64,000 nucleotides of DNA, taken from Leucocoprinus leucothites. Taxonomy: Eukaryota; Basidiomycota; Agaricomycetes; Agaricales; Agaricaceae. The notes under the pieces are model-generated. The model searched no databases, had not been told where the DNA came from, and saw only the letters and a list, made by a program, of their open reading frames with translations. Positions 1 through 11,577 of this stretch are shown piece after piece. Location of the stretch: NCBI GenBank assembly GCA_013368445.1, contig JAACJO010000003.1, forward strand, positions 1,240,001-1,304,000, in the 5' to 3' direction. Numbering within the stretch: the stretch's first letter is position 1; every line of letters starts with the position of its first letter. A program made the position numbers and the translations under genes.

Positions 1-2726
1 AAGTACTCACGGCAGCCGAAAACGCATTCGACCAATACCACAGTATTCTGGCCGTCATCTCTGGCTCAAGCTGGAACAATTCCTGGACAGTTGCGATCAT
101 CCTGGAAGCGCTCAAGAACACCGCCACGACCGACGGAGCATACTTATGTCGCCGATTAAATGCCTCTTCTGGTCCACTCAGCGCGCGAATAAAGTACGAT
201 CGGTGGAGCTGCAGCAGAACTAGAACAAGATGTCATCACGGCAGTGATGGCGGTTGTCAACAAAAGGCTCAGTGACGGAATAAAGCGTAAAGGACGGAAA
301 TCGAATGAAAATAGCCTTGTCTCCGAGAACTCAGGAGAGTCCTAGTTGGAGGGAGGCACAACGAGAATGCGAACAGACAAGAAAAGTTCAAAGGTCAAAT
401 AAACTCACCAGCCTCAAGCGCTGTCCCGAGAGACGCCCGTTGCATGACCATCGATCTTGACGTTAATTTATCTTTGTTCCTCAGTGAGGCCGGAATGGAA
501 AAATCCCGAATACTCCGGTCGAGGTCGAGAACGGCTCGGTACTGTAGCCCAGGCTTACAAATGGCGTCGAGGACCGGAACCAGACATTGCTTGTAACATG
601 AATGCTTCCATTCTTGCCCTATTGTGGGAAAGGGAGGTGTGGCGTTAGGAGTGGAGGGGAAGTATGAGCGGTCGTTCGGGCGGACACTTACAATGATGTG
701 ATGTTTCGCCTTGCTCGGAGTCAGGGTCAGGTGTATACGAGGGTCTCGGACAGTCCATATGGTGGATCGACAATGACGGAGGTCGACCGAGGGATAGAGA
801 CTGGTTTGCCGACAGTCAGTTGACTAAAGTCGACGGGAATAGCTGCATTCACGAGACTCACCAACCGGGCATCGAGGTAGAGCAGCTCCCAGAATAGAGC
901 TCTCCTCTTCTCCACCTCTTCGGGAATTACTTTTGACTTTCCACCACTGCGGTCTGCCAAAGTCACAAACAAAAAGAAATCGAGAGAAGGCCATCAGCAC
1001 CCAGGCTACCTCTTCTGATCGACAACAAAAATATAACTCACGCAAGCCAATCTAGTAAAGTGGAGTAAGCATTCTGACAGGGCGGCAGACAGTGATCGAA
1101 ATCACTCACACTTTGTGCCAGCTTCGCCACCAAACCCATAATTCCCCACGCTTCTCCCACCGCCTTTTTCCCATCACTCCATACGGCAAGGAACCACACC
1201 TCATAGAATAACGCGAGAACAGTCTCCACATTGGTGTCTTCCATAATAGGAACTTCGCACAAGGAAGCTCGACCAAGGGCATGGTACCGAGAGGCCCGGG
1301 CCTCGGCTTCGCGGTGCGCTGTGTGTATGGGATGCGTGGCGGAGGACTGTGATGGAGGACTGCTGCGTGAAGAGTCTGTTGATGAAACATCAACAATACA
1401 CGCGACGGAGAGAATCATGAGTAAGAGTGCTAGCCGGCGAGGGTCAATGTCTTTGATTGGTTTCGGTGATTCGTCCGAAGAAGACGAGTAGATATGATGC
1501 AGCAGAAGCGGGAAGAATGTGGCAGAAGGGTGGGGATTGTATTGCCACAGGGCGTTACGTCGTGCCTGGTCCCACAGGCGTTCAGCCTCTTCTCGAGGGG
1601 GAAGTTGGGAGCGGATGTGCTCTCGCATAGCAAGGTTGCGCTCGGGGCTGTTTTGAAGATGGGTGGGTAGAGGGAAGGAATAATTGAGACGGTGGATATC
1701 TGTCTGTATCGACGTCAAATCGAACGTTATCGAGTTTTCCTGGATTGGATCAACATTTTTAGCGAGGGTCGCAGAAAAGTAGACATGGTATGACGCACTG
1801 TTTTTACGATACATGAAGCACTGTCGACTCGCATGGCCGTGTCGTCCAAGGTGGCACTGCCTCCTCGGCTCTTTTGACCATCGTCCGCAGTTGCACCGTT
1901 GGATTTTGGTGCGCGATCTTTTTCCTGTGCATTGACTGGCACGCCATTACTTGAGTACAGACCCATGGTACTCTTGATTGCCATAAGCTCAGGCTGTAAC
2001 AGTGGAGAATCTGGGTTGTTGACCCGTATCGAGTCTTCCAAATGACGAATTCGATCGCTCATTTCCTGAATCTTGTCATGCAGCTGCTCGGTATTTGCGA
2101 GGATAAAGCGCGTGCCTTTGCCAGACACAAGGACGCCTAAGAGGGTGACATGTCTAGACGTAAGTCAACATGGGCAGGCAGTATGTCGCACCATCAGGGC
2201 AAATTTCAGCACAACCGCGTTTCTGAAAACATGTACATGAGAATGATGAGCGTCTGGACTATCATATGACAATATAAGACAATATACCTTGCAAGAGGCA
2301 CAGGGAAAGTTACGATCACACTAAAATTTGGAAATCGAGAGCGTCAGGGTCAACGGCAATGCAGGTATGAATAAAGGAGCGGAGACGCGAACCTTGAGCT
2401 TGAGCCTTGCGAAGAGACAATCAAGCAATCAGATTTTCAGTGTACGCTTAACTGGCACTCTGAAAAAGCTCACCGACGACATTCGCAGCAGGAAAGTGGG
2501 GCCTACGATGCACAATGAGCGCGTGGCTAGTCTGGAGCAGAAGATAAACTTCTACCTTCTTTCCACCAGGCTTCTTGTTCAAGAGCCCGTCTGCGATGAA
2601 TATGTGGTCGACTGGCTGAGCCGGAGGTGGTAGTAGCTGCTGGGGAGTTGGCGCGTGGTTGAGCTCATGAGGCCCGTCGGTGGCTTTGCGCTGTCGCTTG
2701 AGGGGACGGGGAGGGGCGTCAGCCAT
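1..2726 (-). CDS. Zn2Cys6 fungal transcription factor (3' end outside window)
   Basis: Predicted nuclear DNA-binding regulator. It starts at ATG 2726, followed by a basic stretch (PLKRQRK). The zinc cluster is read across exons at about 2474-2502, 2393-2405, 2288-2320 and 2192-2222, giving CCECRR, LKLK, CDRNFPCASCK and KRGCAEICPDG. A linker helix follows at 2136 and below (GKGTRFILANTEQLHDKI). The fungal-specific transcription factor middle domain follows: LPPREEAERLWDQ, RLALLLMILSVA and the WGIMGLVAKLAQS segment near 1100, RRALFWELLYLDARL near 870-915, then GRPPSLS and HHMDCPRPSYTPDPDSEQGE near 700-790. Further exons (CYKQCLVPVLDAICKPG near 560, LHRSYFIRALSGPEEAF near 190) reach base 1. The frame change near 1800-1870 between linker and middle domain needs an intron or indel I could not place. 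No target genes can be inferred. Confidence 0.87.
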
Positions 2727-5293
2727 GGTGCGTGTTTTCCGGAGAGAGAGAAGGGGAGGAATATGGGAGGATGTGTTACTGCTGACCAATCAGAAGTCGA
2801 AAATAGCGCCATCACAATCACCGGAGTGTCCCTCGCGAAAATCGCGGATGCATTTCTCACCTCCTCGTGTACGAGATTCTGTCTTTCCGTCGCACTCTTC
2901 CGAACTCACTGGTCCCCTCGTCCTCCCCTCAGTCCCCTCCCTCTCCCGCCTCTGCTCCCCGCCCATCGCCATCAGCCAGCGGCCCTTACCATCAGAGCGA
3001 CCCGGACGCTATGCCCCATTTTTTCGACGCCTAAATCAACGCATTTCGCCTAAAATGGTCGTCCCCCTTACCATCCCCGCGGCTTCCGCGCCACATTCAG
3101 CCCCTTTGTCACTCAACCTTGCCTAATTTGGACCGTCCCTCCCTTGTCATCTATTTATATCTTCTGCCGTCTGCTGGCCTCTTGCTTTATTTCTGCCAAG
3201 CTATTGTGTATCGATCGTGTGGACCACATACAAAGTCCGACATAAGCCGCAGAGCCAACGTGACTATAGTGGGCTTCAACCGCTGAGGTAGGTGGCGGGA
3301 CAAAACCCTTCATTAACTGTGCGCCCATAGTCCAAACATGTCCTAGGCTACCGTATCCTGGCTGCTCAGGAGCTGTACTCCGCCGCCGCTCTCAAGTGTT
3401 ATGAGTATTCTAGGCACTTTTCATTTTCCCCGGCTGGACGGCCGGCCTGCGAAAAGGCGGAGAAAGAACCTCGTTCATTTTATTGGGCTGTCAGACTTCC
3501 ACGCTCCGGAGAGTTCCAGGACATCATTATTATCGTTGAAGGACGATGATACGTGTATCGATGTGGTTCCTTCTCTGAAAAAGAATCTTTGGTCAATCAT
3601 CCAACATCACAGCGACTGTCTGGGATAACAGCTATACACTCGGTTCTTTGATTGTTCAGAGCCTCGATAAAGGCGCTGCGGTGGCTTCTTCCTCCCCTTT
3701 TCCTCATTGTTTCTACTTGGAACCTACCTAGAACCATCAAACTTCTTTCCAATACAAGTCAATACACTCGAGATCCAGCAACAAATGAACAAGGTGACAC
3801 AGTCTTATGATTTGTTTGCTCCACTCTTATCACTGTCAATGGAACATATTACCCGCGAATCAACAATTCAATAACCATGATCATAATGATCCCACTCCGG
3901 ACTCATGCTGCCGCTCAACGTAGACAGTACCATGCGCCAGCACGAGATCGAAGACCTTTTAACACCGCTTAGTCACGTCTCCATTCACGTAGGTTGTTGT
4001 CAATCAGGAGAACACGGACCTGTCGGTCTCCGCTAACTGACAAACCATGATCACAGGGGAGAGTGCCGAGTCCGCATGAGTCGCGGGCCCCGGCAGGGTG
4101 GGAGACTGATTGCTTTTCACAGCTCTTTCTTGATGCCAAACGTGTAATAGTATGGAATGATGCTGATGGGCGTCTCGAGTGCCTTGGGATCCTCTCTTTC
4201 GTACCTTGTTCGTCATTGGATCCCAAATATAATCAGCGAGCACCTCGTTTCATGGCAGAAATTTTGTTCTGATAGTCAGTCTTGACACCCAAGCACGATG
4301 ACATCTCGCTACCGACTGGTCACCCCGAGACCACCTTGTTGAGTGCTCAAATTATTATCACAGAGATAGCTGTAAGTATATCAGTTATGGACAAAGGCTG
4401 TACCTGCGCCCCTCAGTTCGTTAAATCGAGTTCTTGGGGCTGGTCGTATCCACTGGTACACATCGGATCGCGCGTACAGCGGCGTGCCCTCGATCCGCCG
4501 GTGAATAACTCTATCTTCGTCTTCATATGTTTTTCCATTCCCAGTACCAGTGTTCTGATGACAAGCAAGCTATATTTACTATACTACCATTTCATATTTT
4601 TACACACACACTGTCCCTCGAACATTCTCCGCCCGCCCGTGTGTATTTTACCACCCCTTGCGTTTGTTCGCCTAATGACTGGCAAGACGTGGCATGCGAA
4701 TTGTTATCCATTGCTAGAAGTTGATCGTAGCTACTTTTACCGACTAGTATACACGACGCAAAATACCGCCCAACAGTGTTTCATTGCCGATGATATACCA
4801 TTTTCTTGGTACTACTTCCATTCGTCTGATGCTTCTAACGATACCTTTCTTAGCGCCAATGATAGATGACTTCCACGACCGTTGAATCTAGCGACCTAAT
4901 CTCTTCTCTATGTGCGCACAATGACACGCCAAATGTACCTATAAGATTTGGAGTCCTAGGCTCCGACTGAAGCTTCGGCTAAATGTTGAGTCACAACTCG
5001 CTGCTAAGCCTGTTTTTATTCGTATGGCCAATTCGCCTTTCCGAGTCGATTGTACTCAGTACTATGAAATGAGATCAACAAGAGTGAATGAAAAGGAAAC
5101 AAGTCTCTACTATTACAACGGAAGTGATGCCAATGCCCAACACAGTTGATCAAGCTAGTCATACTATCTTACATTCAAATTGATCCTGCTACTGACATGA
5201 GCCTAGCTGTGAGAAGGTTTACGGATCCCTTAACTACGACTGTAAGGGTAACGTCCTATCGCATATTATCTGCACAGGAACGCACCTACGCAT
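2727..5293. other. Intergenic region, no firm gene
   Basis: About 2.6 kb between the divergent side of the Zn2Cys6 gene and the 3' end of the DUF6535 gene. It begins with a C/T-rich promoter-like stretch (2860-3200). The longest open frame (4282-4869, +) has no recognisable domain and a composition like translated intergenic DNA. A short minus-strand stretch (about 4243 down to 4060; contains LADYIWDPMTNKVRKRG) reads like a coding remnant, but I do not recognise it and find no clean gene around it. Confidence 0.5.
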
Positions 5294-7306
5294 TCAGCCA
5301 GAATTTTCAAGCCGAAAAGCCGAGTTTACGAGGAACTTGATTCCATTCACGCCCGGCTTAGCCCTCTTAACAAGATCGCCAAGGAAGGGTTCAAGCACGG
5401 CCAACATTTCTTTATTTTCCGGTGGACAGAATAAAATGAGTGCACTTAGGACACTTGCCTTGCGCAGACGATCCTCCGCTGGGTTATCAAGACCGTCAGA
5501 TGGGCTAGGAGGCGACTCAGACTTCTCAATCCACAAAAGGATTTCCTCCAAGATGCCCTTGACTAACGCCAACCGAGTGTTGCTAGGCTGCTTTCCAACA
5601 CCCAACATCTCCTTAATAACCGTAAATACGGCATCCATGTGCGACTGTCCGCATTTCAGGTTCTTTTCGAGAATTGATTCAATGCACCGCAAAATCCTGT
5701 CGTGTTCCTCTGGTGGCATGTGGACGGGTAAGTTTCAATCTTAAAGTTTGCAGGTGGTACAATCGTCATACCTTGGTCGAGGAAAGCTACATTTTCTTGG
5801 CGAACTGGGCACCCTATCACTGGCATGGATTGTTCCCATTCGCCCTCGTGGGCGCTCAAGAATAAATCAAGGCGTAACCGGAGTAGAGTCATAGACGTAT
5901 GGCCATGTTCGAGCGTTTCGCTAAGGTGCGCCAGAACCTCTGAATGAATGAATTCTTTCGCCTGCGTAAGAATCTCTAGACCCTTGGCTGCAGCAACTGG
6001 GGATAACCTCGGCTGGATCCCATCCAGCGCCCTATCAAGCCCCTCTAATACCTCGAGATGTATTTTTGCCGCACCGTAATTGGTCGCTATGATTTCGAAA
6101 ATCCTGTTGATAGCCTCTGCTCGCACGCCGTCACCCCGAGCCCTCAACGCTTCACCAATGTCTTTGGTTTCAAGGCTCCGTAGGCAACAGGAAATTGCAT
6201 TGGTCAAATCCCGGCATTGAGAGGACATCGTCGCCACCCATCCAAGACTATTAAGAAAATGCATGGTTCGAGCACTTGAAGGACCATGATTTAGAAACAA
6301 CCAATCATACTTTTTCCACACAGAGAGCTCTGCAAAGACCGGGAGGTGAGAAGCCGGATTCTTGCTCCCTCGCATAAAAATGGGACGTAGAAGCCTTGGA
6401 ATACCAGAGAAAACCCTGAACACCACATATGACTGCGGCGACTTCCAGGGGGATTGTGACGGTCGGTATCCTGGGCGAAGGGTGATGATTGACGACTGGA
6501 TTCCGGGGGTAATTGTGGTGACAGCGAAGAAAAATGTACATATCGCTGCTACAACCGAGACAGGAATTGCGGCGCGCTCATTGATGTCCCATAGAAGCTG
6601 GATAAACCCGGCAAAAAAGAGAAGAAGGGAGATAACAAGACAAAGGGGTAGGAGGGCAACAACTGTAGGAACCCGCCATCTAGCCATTCCTTCGGACCGG
6701 ATGTGGCGGACGGCCAAATCTTCACGATTGGGAAGATTGGCGCTGCTACCATACTCACGTATCCACTGAAGGCACAGGAGTCCAATCGTCGCAGTTGATA
6801 AGCTCAGGACGAGGGACACAGACCAAAGTACATTGATCTGCCTATTAGATTGGCGGATTTCAATCTGCGGCCTAAGGTTGATAGATGTTCCCGGCTGTGG
6901 ATTCGTTGCGTTCTCAAGTTGAAGGGTGATAGTTTGGAGAAGAAGGACAGAGGCTTGTCCTGGATCTCCCTTTACGGAACGATACGATTCAAGTGTGAAA
7001 GCGGTGACGACACCAGAGAAGAGACCGGCCCACAGCGAAGTATGAAGAAAATTGAACCAAGGTCTGGGCCATGACCTTTGTAGCAAACTCACAAAAATGA
7101 GGACGTTGTCTATCTCATCTTTCAAGCTTTTGATTTCGTCGTCCTTGGATCTCCTGGCGAAATTGACACAAACCGACCATGGATCGGGCGGATCTCCCGA
7201 AACAGATGTGTTAAAATTCTTCTCTGGTCCAGGGAGGATATCAACCTATAAGATAAACTTCATTCACCAAAACCATCTGGTATACTCAACGCAAGCTGCT
7301 CACCAT
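5294..7306 (-). CDS. DUF6535 multi-pass membrane protein
   Basis: Member of a large family of Agaricomycete membrane proteins (DUF6535) of unknown function. Probable start ATG 7304-7306, with an intron right after it, then DILPGPEKNF and the family signature DPPDPWSVC near 7180. KDEIDNVLIF precedes the first membrane segment (GLFSGVVTAFTLESY). Three more hydrophobic segments follow: INVLWSVSLVLSLSTATIGL, VVALLPLCLVISLLLFFAGF and VSVVAAICTFFFAV. The rest is a long helical cytosolic-type domain. A last intron (about 5734 down to 5707, GTATGA..CCAG) joins FLDQ to EEHDRILRCIESIL, and the frame ends at 5294. Oddity: where the family has an intron after the LIF codons, a GTGAGT donor is present near 7092, but I see no clear AG acceptor before GLFSG. 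The 60-base stretch stays open and may be translated or use another acceptor. Confidence 0.75.
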
Positions 7307-7840
7307 CGTTAGGAAGGGAAGAGGCGAAGGAAAGGCGGGGTGGAAAGCAGGCTTTAGACGGCAAAGCGCTAGGCTTATCTCCAAACGTTCATCAGTATGT
7401 TGGTTTTTCCGTTTGAAACCGATATAACAACAGGACCTTGATAGCATAGAAGCTTCTGGTCATCGAGAACCCCGTCGCTGATGACAGGACCAGCTGTAGT
7501 TGAACGCCATCCAATTACCGCCGAAGGCGCCTAACCGTGTTGATTGCACGAGGCTTGATTACTTCTTTCCCTCTTCCTCCAAATTACCGAATCGCCGCTG
7601 TCAGCGCGTGTTGGCTCGGATATCTCGCTGCTGTACCCATTCCAATGTGGTATGTGCTGCAGACAAACAATTGAAGATGTCCATATTTGAGATACCTAAA
7701 CCTCTCTTGAGACTTGTGCACGCCACTAGGTTCGTGTTCCATGAGCAAACAGAAGAATCCCGCCAAAAGAAGGCACTAGAATAACGGGTGTAGTTGCGAG
7801 ACCCTATGTGGAATATGTAATAGCTAAGCGCTAATGGCTC
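7307..7840. other. Intergenic, no gene seen
   Basis: About 530 bases between the start of the DUF6535 gene and the left target-site duplication of the MULE. Only short overlapping frames without domain or codon character are present. It presumably contains the DUF6535 promoter. Confidence 0.5.
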
Positions 7841-7849
7841 GTTCGACCT
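7841..7849. repeat. Left 9-bp target-site duplication of the MULE
   Basis: GTTCGACCT directly precedes the left inverted repeat and recurs exactly at 21313-21321, directly after the right one. A 9-bp duplication is the usual size for Mutator-like elements. Confidence 0.85.
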
Positions 7850-7925
7850 GGGGTATGTACAGTTTTCGGAATCGGAACTTCGGAAGCGAGCTGGGAGCGA
7901 GCGCCACGTCAACGATAACACGGCG
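7850..7925 (+). repeat. Left terminal inverted repeat of the MULE
   Basis: Starts GGGGTATGTACAGTTTTCGG. The core GGAACTTCGGAAGCGAGC matches the reverse complement of the right end (GGAACTTCGGGAGCGAGC) with one mismatch. Flanking bases also align with small gaps (ACAGTTTTCG against ACAGCTTTCG, then GAAT). Similarity fades after about 40-75 bases. Confidence 0.8.
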
Positions 7926-8031
7926 AGTCCGAGGGGCGCCTAACGCAGGGACCGATCACCGAAGGAGGGGCTAGATCATCAATGGGGTGTATTATGATAA
8001 GAGATAACTGAGACTGTAGACTTATTCTAAG

Positions 8032-9441
8032 TTAATAGTAACCGAAGGGCTGAGCATCTGAGTCTAAGGAGGATTGAAAGTCATATGCAAAGGCATCTAG
8101 ATAATCTGTGTCAGAAGATGGGCCAAAGTGACCGACAACCGGCTTAATCATTGCACTCGAAGAGGAGGCACCACCGTAACTCATAGCAATGTCAGCCGCC
8201 ATTGAGTGCCCCATGCCTGAGTTTATCAAGCTCACGTCACAAAGGACATCAGCCGAATGACTAGAAATGGTGGTCTCTCGCTCAGTAGCAGCCTGAGAAT
8301 TCATGACTGTTGGATAACGTTGATCAGTCAACGACTAATCAAAGGAGAATATGGGTCATCTCACCACTAGCCTGAGTCGAAGTCAGCTGCTTTGATGTTC
8401 TTAACTGCTTGCGTGTCGTCTTTGAAGGCTCAATCTCCTTTAACTGAGCTTGTAAGTCCTTGATATGTTTCTTAATAGAGAGAGCCTTCTCCTTGTCAGC
8501 ATTGGTCCTTGCTTGCCTGAGCCGTGATGATGCCTTCCGCTGGTTTTGGGATGCATAACGACTTTGAGATGAGGTATACTGATTTGGTAGTACTCCGGAG
8601 GTCAATGATAGATTGATGATCCGTGAGACCTCATCGTCAGCCTTCTTTGCTCTATTTGGGGTGATTAGTTGAGGTGGGACGTCAAATACTGGAAGTAACT
8701 CACAAAAGAATTGCCTCAAGAAGGGGATGATTTGTTTCCATCACTTGATTGTCATTTGCGTGACTTCCTTCAATTTGATTTGTATTGCTTGGGATGAGAT
8801 CCCAATGTTCGGGTCTCATCTTTGAGAGGCAGCGGTTGAGAGATGGAAGTAACCATGGATAAGATTTCTTGTGGTCCCACCAGCCTAAGAAATGAGTTAG
8901 TGTGGTATATCTAGCTCTGGGGTCATACATACCTTTGATTTTCTCGTAAAAAGTTGCTAGATAATCACACTGAGCATAATAGGACTCAATATCCTCCCAT
9001 CTCTCCAATTTAGGAAAGTTAAGGAGATATCCAGTAATATTAGGTGGAATTCCACCCTTACCAAGTGCGAAGACTCCTCTACCAGCAGGCAAATTGTTCA
9101 TGTCAGAGATGTGGAGGACATCATCCAGAAACTCACTCACCGGTCAAAATGGACAGTACAAGTCTTCCAGAGGTGACAGATAACTTCATCAGCAGATGTC
9201 ATAAAGATCCCGGACTTTGAGGGGTTATTCAACCTGCGCTTGAGCACCATGTCCCCAAATCCTTGTGCCTGAGCACCCTCTGCATCTCCAACTACACCAA
9301 GTAATGCCGATGTTTCGGAAAAAAATTTGAAATTGAGTTCCTTTCCAGTAATGAGATGCACTGCATCGAAAAGACCATTCCAGACAAAGAAGAATGCATT
9401 GCGGGTTGCAGAATTTGTCCAGATACGCCCGACTACGATCC
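8032..9441 (-). pseudogene. MULE transposase gene, C-terminal half
   Basis: Continuation of the gene whose first half lies at 18930-20712. The first exon here starts at 9441 after a TTAG acceptor, and its first two bases complete the codon split at the donor at 18930. Reading on: IVVGRIWTNSATRNAFFFVW, TGKELNFKFFSETSALLGVV, then GDAEGAQAQGFGD (probable second catalytic Asp). Later come a WWDHKKSYPWLLPSLNRCLS block and PSNTNQIEGSHANDNQV (probable region of the catalytic Glu), a coiled-coil-like stretch and a Ser-rich tail ending at 8032. Several short introns separate these blocks. The family is common in Agaricomycete genomes. The catalytic assignments are inference from position. Listed as a pseudogene because the first half carries an in-frame stop and a 9.5-kb intron must be spliced out. 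Confidence 0.75.
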
Positions 9442-9460
9442 CTAATGTATTAATCAGTTA

Positions 9461-10422
9461 TCTAAAAATTACCGGCAAGCGATTTGTAAGCGAGGGGTGG
9501 GTCAGGGGGGGGCCAGGGGATGGGGCCGAAGGCCAGGGGTCTGCTGCCGAAGGCAGGGTAGGGTCCAACTTTCTATGGTCCGGGAGGTCTAGCAGGGTTT
9601 GATTGGTCTAAGTAAGGGACTGATTGGTCTAAACTAGCAGTGAGGTAACCAGGGTCCCTGATAATTACTGGAGAGCGATTTCCGACTTTTGTAAGCTTAG
9701 TCAGGATTGGTCAGAGCTGACTAAGCTTAGTCAGGATTGGTCAGAGCTGACTAAGATTAGTCAGGCTTTGTCAGAACTGACTAATCATGACAAAGCGGTG
9801 GGCTGTTCTCTTACACTGCTGACGCGTTCGCGGGCGCCTATTTACGATCATGCGCGGGAATGTGGCTGATGTGGCTGATACTCTGGCCAAATGCTGTGTG
9901 CTATCTACATCTGGCATCCTCTTGACCTGCCCTACAGTTATGCCATCAACTTTTTGGCATAGGGTGTGTCCAGGAGCTGCTGTGTGGCTGTACACTCTCC
10001 TTTCTTCCTCCCACCATCTCTGTCTCTCTGTACATCAAGTATCTACCTGTAGTTTTCGCTTTTGTGAGATTCCTAAGGCTCTTTTTGAGTTTCAGAGTGA
10101 GGTCTATCATGGAAAAAACATCAATAGTAGTTAATAAATAATTAGTTGACAAATTTCGCTTTCCTGAGGCCTCTGAGGCTCCTTTTGAGCCACAGTGTGA
10201 GGTTTTTCGGAAAATAGATCTAAAATATAATCTAATAAATCAATTAGAGTCATTCCTGTTCTATATAGCAGCATATTCTGAGCTCTTACTGAGCTGTAAA
10301 GTGAGTTGGATTTGTTATGACTATAAATATTGTCTAAAATTTATTTTAGAGTGTCATAGGTGTAGCACTTGGTTACTTTTATAGACTACAAGTCTTTGTT
10401 ATCTTCTTAAAAACCCAGCCAT
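9461..10422 (+). other. Helitron 5' non-coding region
   Basis: Contains the TC start, a G-rich stretch with two GCCGAAGGC palindromes (9524-9532 and 9546-9554), a second copy of the start-like sequence at 9657 (CCTGATAATTACTGG against TCTAAAAATTACCGG at 9461) and the 30-bp tandem repeats at 9691-9785. The rest up to the first coding frame at 10423 is AT-rich leader sequence. Confidence 0.6.
9691..9785 (+). repeat. 30-bp tandem repeat, about three copies
   Basis: The unit GCTTAGTCAGGATTGGTCAG + AGCTGACTAA is repeated head to tail. The first two copies are nearly identical, and the third has diverged (GATTAGTCAGGCTTTGTCAG). A related stretch (TTGTCAGGCTTAGTCATAAT) occurs at about 17716-17735 near the other end of the Helitron. 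It could be a subterminal protein-binding array. Confidence 0.75.
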
Positions 10423-11527
10423 GTGAGTAGACCTTTTCATTCATATCAGAAACAATTACTTATATTAAACATATTCAGGAATCCTACTACTCCTGAACAA
10501 GACCGTGAGGCTGGACGTGCAGAAGAACATGAGCAACGTCAGATGACCAGTCCTGAAGCACGTCGGGAGCATATAAATGAGAGGTTGCCACCACTTCCAC
10601 TACACCCATGGCCTACATCACCTACTCCTCCTCCTCGGCAGCCTCTCAACCCTAATTCTGGAGTACTTCTTGCTCTTCAAATTCCTCAAACTTATATCCC
10701 TCTAAACTTAAATGCACCTAGAGCACAACCTATGCCTCAAGCTCCTCCCACTCATGTTCCACAAATTCCACAGACTGTACTACCTGCAGACTGGAATAGG
10801 CCACTCGCAAATCCTCTTCCAAGAAATATACCAGCTCCTCCTATCTTACAACGTGGGAGAGGTAGAGGTAGAATAGCACCACTGTTACCTGTTCCCCAGA
10901 ACTTGGGTGATGCCTTAGCTGACTTCCGGAGAAGACAAGAAGAAGACAGATTGAGGAGATTAGAAGATGATGTGAATCTGCATCAAGTTCGATTGCAGGA
11001 AATGGAGATACAATTACAAAGGCAACAGGAGGAAGAGAGAGAGAGATTAGCACAGGAGCAGGTTCAAAGGAGATTAGTAGAGGAGAGAATTGCACATGAA
11101 CAGCAAGAAGCAGAGAACTGACGACAGGAACAAGAGCAGATATTAAGAGAGCAGCAGTTACAAAGGCAGGCAGCCATTGTACAGCAGGAGCAGGAGTTAC
11201 AAGAAAGACTAGAGGAGCAAGCTAAGCCTGAACAAGTGGCAGAAATCAATCAGATGATGGAAGAGTGGAGAATTGAGCAACAGCAAGATCTGGACTTTGA
11301 TAATGAGCCAAATCAAGTTCCAGATGAGAACTTGGATAATCATTTTGAACAAAATCTGGATCAGTTGGAAAGGGTGAGTACTATATCAGATAAGCTTCAA
11401 TTAATCCTGAATATTTTATTAGGAGCCAGAGAATGAGAATGATGAAAATGGAGAGAACCAAGAAGATCAGAATGAGGTATGAATATTTTTGCCTTGAGTT
11501 TAATGACATACTAAGATATAAAACAGA

Positions 11528-11577
11528 ATGAAGATGAAGATGAAGATGAAGATGAAGATGAAGATGAAGATGAAGAT
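11528..11577 (+). repeat. GATGAA hexanucleotide microsatellite
   Basis: About eight copies of GATGAA/GAAGAT. On the plus strand they code for alternating Glu-Asp between two exons of the Helitron protein, directly before a Pro-rich run. Confidence 0.9.

Noticed and set aside
720..830. Frameshift in the Zn2Cys6 factor near 735
   Set aside because: The apparent break came from reading through an intron. Placing the acceptor after AAACCAG puts GRPPSLS and MDCPRPSYTPDPDSEQGE in one frame.
4282..4869. 195-residue plus-strand open frame
   Set aside because: No domain, signal peptide or splice context, and its composition (many Ser, Leu, Tyr, Phe from T/C-rich DNA) looks like translated intergenic sequence.
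9480..9785. CRISPR-like or rRNA-spacer array
   Set aside because: The repeats are three adjacent 30-bp copies without spacers, inside a Helitron of a eukaryote.
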